This document shows positions 6,735 to 9,329 of a stretch of DNA of 9,329 nt, in pieces (the stretch's first letter is position 1; the number at the start of each line of letters is the position of its first letter). The DNA is from Caulobacter sp. (lineage in GTDB: Bacteria > Pseudomonadota > Alphaproteobacteria > Caulobacterales > Caulobacteraceae). A program made the translations under genes and the position numbers. The notes beneath the pieces were generated by a model. That model had not been told where the DNA came from. It did not search any database and saw only the letters and a program-made list of their open reading frames with translations. Location: NCBI GenBank assembly GCA_014378155.1, contig JACMOF010000273.1, positions 1 through 9,329 of the forward strand, written 5' to 3'.

Positions 6735-7298
6735 ATGTCCGCCAACGCCAAAACTTCAATCGACCTGGCCGACAGCCGTCCCGTGCAGCGCACCAAAGCC
6801 GCGTTGTTCGACACCTTCCTTGGCCTGGTGCTGACCCGCCGCTACGCCCGCATCACCGTGACCGATATCATCGGCCCAGCCGGGATCGGCCGCTCGACCT
6901 TCTATGAACACTACCGATGCAAGGATGACCTGCTGAAGGAGGGCCTGGCGGGTCCGTTCGGCGTCCTAGCCGACACGGTTCTGGCCGGGCACGCCGACGA
7001 TCCGCGCCTGGAGGAGACCCTGGCCCATTTCTGGGAGAACCGCCGGACTGGCAATGTCCTGTTCGCTGGCACAACGAGGACCCTACTGACTCGCGCCTTG
7101 GCCGACCTGCTCGAACGGAGACTAGCGACGCGGCGCATATTGTCATCGCTTCCGCCCGCCTTGCTGGCCGCCCAGATGGCGGGCGGCCAGATAGCGCTCC
7201 TCACCGCCTGGCTGTCGGGCTTGGCCCCTGCCAACCCGAAGACGATCGCCGACGCGCTGCGCGCCTCCGCCAGAGCCGCTGTCCTAGACCTCCCTTGA
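6735..7298 (+). CDS. TetR/AcrR-family transcriptional regulator
   Basis: 187-aa repressor-type protein. The N-terminal DNA-binding domain (about 17-70) contains RTKAALFDTFLGLVLTRRYARITV then DIIGPAGIGRSTFYEHYRCKDDLL, a canonical TetR helix-turn-helix. The C-terminal ligand domain (about 75-187) is not assignable to a ligand: it ends with a hydrophobic helix GGQIALLTAWLSG (150-162), common in small TetR proteins. GAAGGG lies six bases before the ATG. It is divergent from the membrane methyltransferase with about 146 bp between the two starts, and a perfect palindrome overlaps its ribosome binding site. The likely job is repression of itself and of the methyltransferase; the inducer is unknown. 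No metal-binding cysteine cluster is seen (the only Cys is residue 62). Confidence 0.85.
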   Translation: MSANAKTSIDLADSRPVQRTKAALFDTFLGLVLTRRYARITVTDIIGPAGIGRSTFYEHYRCKDDLLKEGLAGPFGVLADTVLAGHADDPRLEETLAHFWENRRTGNVLFAGTTRTLLTRALADLLERRLATRRILSSLPPALLAAQMAGGQIALLTAWLSGLAPANPKTIADALRASARAAVLDLP

Positions 7299-7334
7299 TC
7301 TCCCCTGGAGGCCACTCGGTCCGCAAGCTGTCGA

Positions 7335-7363
7335 TTGCCATATCCCCTCCTAGGGGATAGGAA
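7335..7363 (+). promoter_or_regulatory. Operator/promoter of the repressor-exporter operon
   Basis: TATCCCCT-CCT-AGGGGATA (7341-7359) is a perfect 8-bp-arm palindrome with the G/C tracts flanked by A/T steps that CsoR/RcnR/DmeR-type repressors bind. It fills the spacer between TTGCCA (7335-7340) and TAGGAA (7358-7363), which are 17 bp apart and resemble -35 and -10 boxes. A repressor here would block polymerase directly. If this is the promoter, transcription would start only a few bases before the ATG at 7373. The operator is well supported; the -35/-10 assignment is tentative. Confidence 0.7.
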
Positions 7364-7372
7364 TCATCTGCC

Positions 7373-7648
7373 ATGGCCCATGTCGTCCACGAAACCCATC
7401 CCGAGATCATCAATCGTTTCAAACGCGCCGAAGGACACCTGCGCAAGACGATCGCCATGATCGAGGCGGGCCGCACCTGCCTGGACCTGGCCCAGCAGCT
7501 GCACGCCATCGAAAAGGCCGTCGCCGCCGCCAAGAAGACCCTGATCCACGATCACATCGACCATTGTCTGGCTCACGCCGCCGTGGACGAGCCGCGCGAC
7601 GCGGCCGCGGCGATGAACGAGCTCAAAACCATCACCAAATACCTCTGA
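7373..7648 (+). CDS. CsoR/RcnR-family (DmeR-like) metal-responsive repressor
   Basis: 91-aa all-helical DUF156/CsoR-family protein, a cytoplasmic repressor that releases DNA on binding metal. RFKRAEGHLRKTIAMIEAG (15-33), TCLDLAQQLHAIEKAVAAAKK (35-55) and LIHDHIDHCL (57-66) are the family helices. Ligand positions: Cys36, His61 and Cys65 match the Cu(I) triad of mycobacterial CsoR in number and spacing, while His3 matches the N-terminal His ligand of the Ni/Co sensor RcnR, and His64 is also present. The overall sequence (HPEI near the start, CLDLAQQL, ITKYL end) is closest in my recall to DmeR, a Ni/Co regulator of rhizobia. With an RcnA-type exporter 7 nt downstream, Ni/Co sensing is the better inference. 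A palindromic operator lies directly upstream. Confidence 0.88.
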   Translation: MAHVVHETHPEIINRFKRAEGHLRKTIAMIEAGRTCLDLAQQLHAIEKAVAAAKKTLIHDHIDHCLAHAAVDEPRDAAAAMNELKTITKYL

Positions 7649-7655
7649 GGCGCCG

Positions 7656-8795
7656 ATGACTTCCCTTGCCGATCTTCTCGCTCAAGGCGCGGGGCACGCC
7701 TGGCTGTTCATTCCCTCGGCTCTGCTGTTGGGGGCGCTTCACGGCCTCGAGCCGGGCCACTCCAAGACGATGATGGCCGCCTTCATCGTCGCTGTACGGG
7801 GCACGGTGTGGCAGGCGATCCTGCTGGGCCTGTCGGCGACCGCCTCCCATACCCTGATCGTCTGGGTGATCGGTCTGGCGGGCCTCTATTTCGGGCGCAA
7901 TCTGGATCTCGACACCGCCGAGCCCTGGTTCCAGCTGGCCTCGGCGGCGATCATTATCGCCGTGGCCCTATGGATGGTCTGGCGCACCTGGCGCGAAGGC
8001 CAGACGCAGGCCAACGAACATGACCATGACGACCACGACGATCACGGCGATGAGGACGAGGTCCGGCGGATCGACACCGGCCATGGTCTGGTCGCCCTGG
8101 CAATCTTCGAGGATGGCGCGCCACCCCGCTTCAGGGTCACCACCGAGCGCGGCCACGCACCGCGCGCCAGCGAACTGACCGTCACCACCACGCGCCCGGA
8201 CGGCGCGGTGCAAACCTTCGCCTTCGTCGACAAGGGCGCCTTCCTGGAATCGTCCGATGCGATCCCCGAGCCGCATGCCTTCGAGGCGCGACTGTCGATC
8301 GCCCACGGCTCGCATGGCCACGACTTCGATGTCGTCTTCGCCGAACATGACCACGGGCACGGGCACGACCATGGCCATGATCACGGCGGCCTGGACGTTT
8401 CGGACCCCGGTTACCAGGACGCCCACGAGCGTGCTCACGCCAACGACATCAAGAAGCGCTTCGCCGGCCGCGACGTGACCACGGGCCAGATCATTCTGTT
8501 CGGCCTCACCGGCGGCCTGATCCCCTGCCCGGCCGCGATCACGGTGCTGCTGCTGTGCCTGCAGCTCAAGCAGGTCGCTCTGGGGGCCACGCTGGTGCTG
8601 TGTTTCTCGATTGGCTTGGCCGTCACCATGGTCACCGTTGGGGTCGTGGCCGCCATCGGGGTGCGTCACGCCGAGAAGCGTTTCGCCGGATCGTTCGCGA
8701 CCTTCGCCCGCCGGGCGCCCTACGCGTCAGGCGCGCTGATCACCATCGTCGGCCTGATCCTCGCCACTCAGGCGGTTCGCGCCATTTTCGCCTGA
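7656..8795 (+). CDS. RcnA-type nickel/cobalt efflux protein with internal His-flanked domain
   Basis: 379-aa inner-membrane exporter of the NiCoT/RcnA group. The first membrane segments carry the signature HGLEPGHSK (29-37) and ASHTLIVW (63-70); after the loop come TGGLIPCPAAITVLLL (285-300) and two or three further helices, ending in a hydrophobic tail. E. coli RcnA is about 274 residues; the extra ~100 are in the central loop. There a first His/Asp-rich run (HDHDDHDDH, 122-130) precedes a soluble stretch with beta-strand character (LVALAIFEDGAPPRFRV 145-161, LTVTTTRPDGAVQTFAF 174-190, AFEARLSIAHGSHGHDFDV 208-226). A second run follows (HDHGHGHDHGHDHG, 231-244). The loop may buffer or gate metal. 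The start follows the repressor stop by 7 nt, so the two form one operon. A long hairpin follows the gene. Confidence 0.9.
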   Translation: MTSLADLLAQGAGHAWLFIPSALLLGALHGLEPGHSKTMMAAFIVAVRGTVWQAILLGLSATASHTLIVWVIGLAGLYFGRNLDLDTAEPWFQLASAAIIIAVALWMVWRTWREGQTQANEHDHDDHDDHGDEDEVRRIDTGHGLVALAIFEDGAPPRFRVTTERGHAPRASELTVTTTRPDGAVQTFAFVDKGAFLESSDAIPEPHAFEARLSIAHGSHGHDFDVVFAEHDHGHGHDHGHDHGGLDVSDPGYQDAHERAHANDIKKRFAGRDVTTGQIILFGLTGGLIPCPAAITVLLLCLQLKQVALGATLVLCFSIGLAVTMVTVGVVAAIGVRHAEKRFAGSFATFARRAPYASGALITIVGLILATQAVRAIFA

Positions 8796-8817
8796 CCCGG
8801 TGCCCTGCGGAACGATA

Positions 8818-8844
8818 CGTCGGCCTGTGCTGCACAGGCCGACG
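8818..8844 (+). terminator. Perfect 12-bp hairpin after the exporter gene
   Basis: CGTCGGCCTGTG (8818-8829), loop CTG, then exact complement CACAGGCCGACG (8833-8844), 22 bases after the stop. There is no downstream T run, so if it terminates it is not a classical intrinsic terminator; it could equally protect the mRNA 3' end. 8845-9052 shows no gene that I can support. Confidence 0.6.
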
Positions 8845-9052
8845 CCGGGGCCGCGCACGAAAGTCGCGTGAGCGCGCGGGTAGGCGCCCTCGGCTGCGTA
8901 GAATCCAGCGTTAGGTTTAAACCCCTGCCGCCTCTTTGTGGAATGCACCGGGCGCGATCGTCGGCTTGGTCACGGCGTGAGGTCGCTCGAACGATCCAGC
9001 GCAGATGACCGCCTAGCGCGTTGAGCAAGCATAGACAGAGTGGAGATTTGCC

Positions 9053-9329
9053 GTGGTTCGTCGCGTGGCCTTCGAGGATCCCGGTTTCCAGGCCGCTTTC
9101 GCCGCGCTGGTCGAGGAGCGTAGACAGACCTCACCGACCGTCGAAGCCAGGGTTTAAGAGATTCTCGGCCAGGTCCGGACCGAAGGCTTGCCGGCGCTGT
9201 TGCATCTCGCAGCACCTCGACAGCGCGCGGATCGACGGCGCCGATCTTCGGGTCAGCGCCGAGGGAATCGCCGCCGGCGCGGCTCAGTGCTCCCAGGAAG
9301 TCCGCGACGCTCTGGACCTGGCCGCCCGC
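9053..9329 (+). pseudogene. hisD: Broken 5' part of histidinol dehydrogenase
   Basis: HisD oxidises histidinol to histidine, the last two steps of histidine synthesis. From the GTG at 9053 (GGAG at 9042-9045 upstream) the frame reads VVRRVAFEDPGFQAAFAALV then EERRQTSPTVEARV, the usual HisD N-terminus, and hits TAA at 9155-9157. The same frame continues EILGQVRTEGLPALLHLA. From 9216 the HisD reading moves to the +1 frame with LDSARIDGADLRVSAEGIAA and on to RDALDLAAR at the window edge. So there are two lesions, a stop and a frameshift, in 277 bases. The upstream neighbour is a metal exporter, not the genes usually beside hisD in alphaproteobacteria, which suggests a stray duplicated copy. What follows beyond the window is unknown; a sequencing fault cannot be excluded but would have to occur twice. 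Confidence 0.8.

Noticed and set aside
8342..8390. Tandem short repeats resembling a CRISPR or microsatellite
   Set aside because: They are in-frame codons for the His/Gly/Asp-rich run of the exporter, with no spacer-repeat regularity.
7968..8669. Minus-strand frame of 233 aa opposite the exporter
   Set aside because: Mirror of the His-rich and membrane-coding sequence; the sense frame carries the RcnA signature motifs.
8922..8936. GTTTAAAC palindrome as a possible attachment or regulatory site
   Set aside because: An isolated 8-bp palindrome with no second copy or nearby recombinase; nothing more supports it.
8727..9028. Minus-strand frames of 73 and 86 aa downstream of the exporter
   Set aside because: Arg-rich, no ribosome binding site or known domain; part lies antisense to the exporter C-terminus.

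Overview
The window is GC-rich DNA with alphaproteobacterial character, most like Caulobacter/Phenylobacterium. The pointers are codon use, the protein flavour, a 106-bp terminally inverted repeat of a type scattered through alphaproteobacterial genomes, and a hisD fragment. This taxonomic placement is inference from the sequence, not a search result. The whole window reads as a heavy-metal homeostasis and resistance island that has been assembled and partly decayed.

Layout. (1) Minus strand, 21-2938: copA (Cu+ P1B-ATPase) followed by cueR (Cu+-sensing MerR family) with a 4-nt ATGA overlap. The promoter region of copA carries two 19-bp CueR-type operators (2975-2993 and 3041-3059). (2) Plus strand, 3263-3655: a secreted Met/His-rich DUF305 protein, divergent from copA. 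Its stop codon lies inside a 106-bp dispersed repeat (3653-3758). (3) Plus strand, 3894-5196: three genes joined by GTGA overlaps. They encode a small CnrY-like membrane anti-sigma candidate, a CnrX-like periplasmic metal sensor and a CnrH-like ECF sigma factor. The efflux genes that such a module normally controls are absent; instead 5215-5418 holds only the last ~57 codons of a second P-type ATPase. A possible TetR tail lies on the other strand (5435-5545). (4) 5602-7298: a membrane-anchored SAM-dependent methyltransferase (minus) divergent from a TetR-family regulator (plus), with a 17-bp perfect palindrome next to the tetR start. (5) Plus strand, 7373-8795: a CsoR/RcnR/DmeR-type repressor followed after 7 nt by an RcnA-type Ni/Co exporter with an unusual inserted soluble domain. 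A palindromic G/C-tract operator overlaps the start region, and a perfect hairpin follows the exporter. (6) 9053-9329: a hisD (histidinol dehydrogenase) 5' fragment broken by an in-frame stop and a frameshift, running off the window.

How they fit together. Copper in the cytoplasm would be sensed by CueR and exported by CopA, with the DUF305 protein likely handling copper in the periplasm. Periplasmic Ni/Co would be sensed by the CnrX-like protein, which releases the ECF sigma factor from the CnrY-like protein. Cytoplasmic Ni/Co would be sensed by the CsoR/RcnR-like repressor, derepressing RcnA. The methyltransferase/TetR pair has no recognised metal role. The two gene remnants (P-type ATPase tail, hisD head) mark places where the island has been rearranged. 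The most interesting items are the orphan YXH signalling module, the exporter with an internal metal-rich domain, and the methyltransferase/TetR pair. No RNA gene, CRISPR array, intact insertion sequence or integrase is visible.
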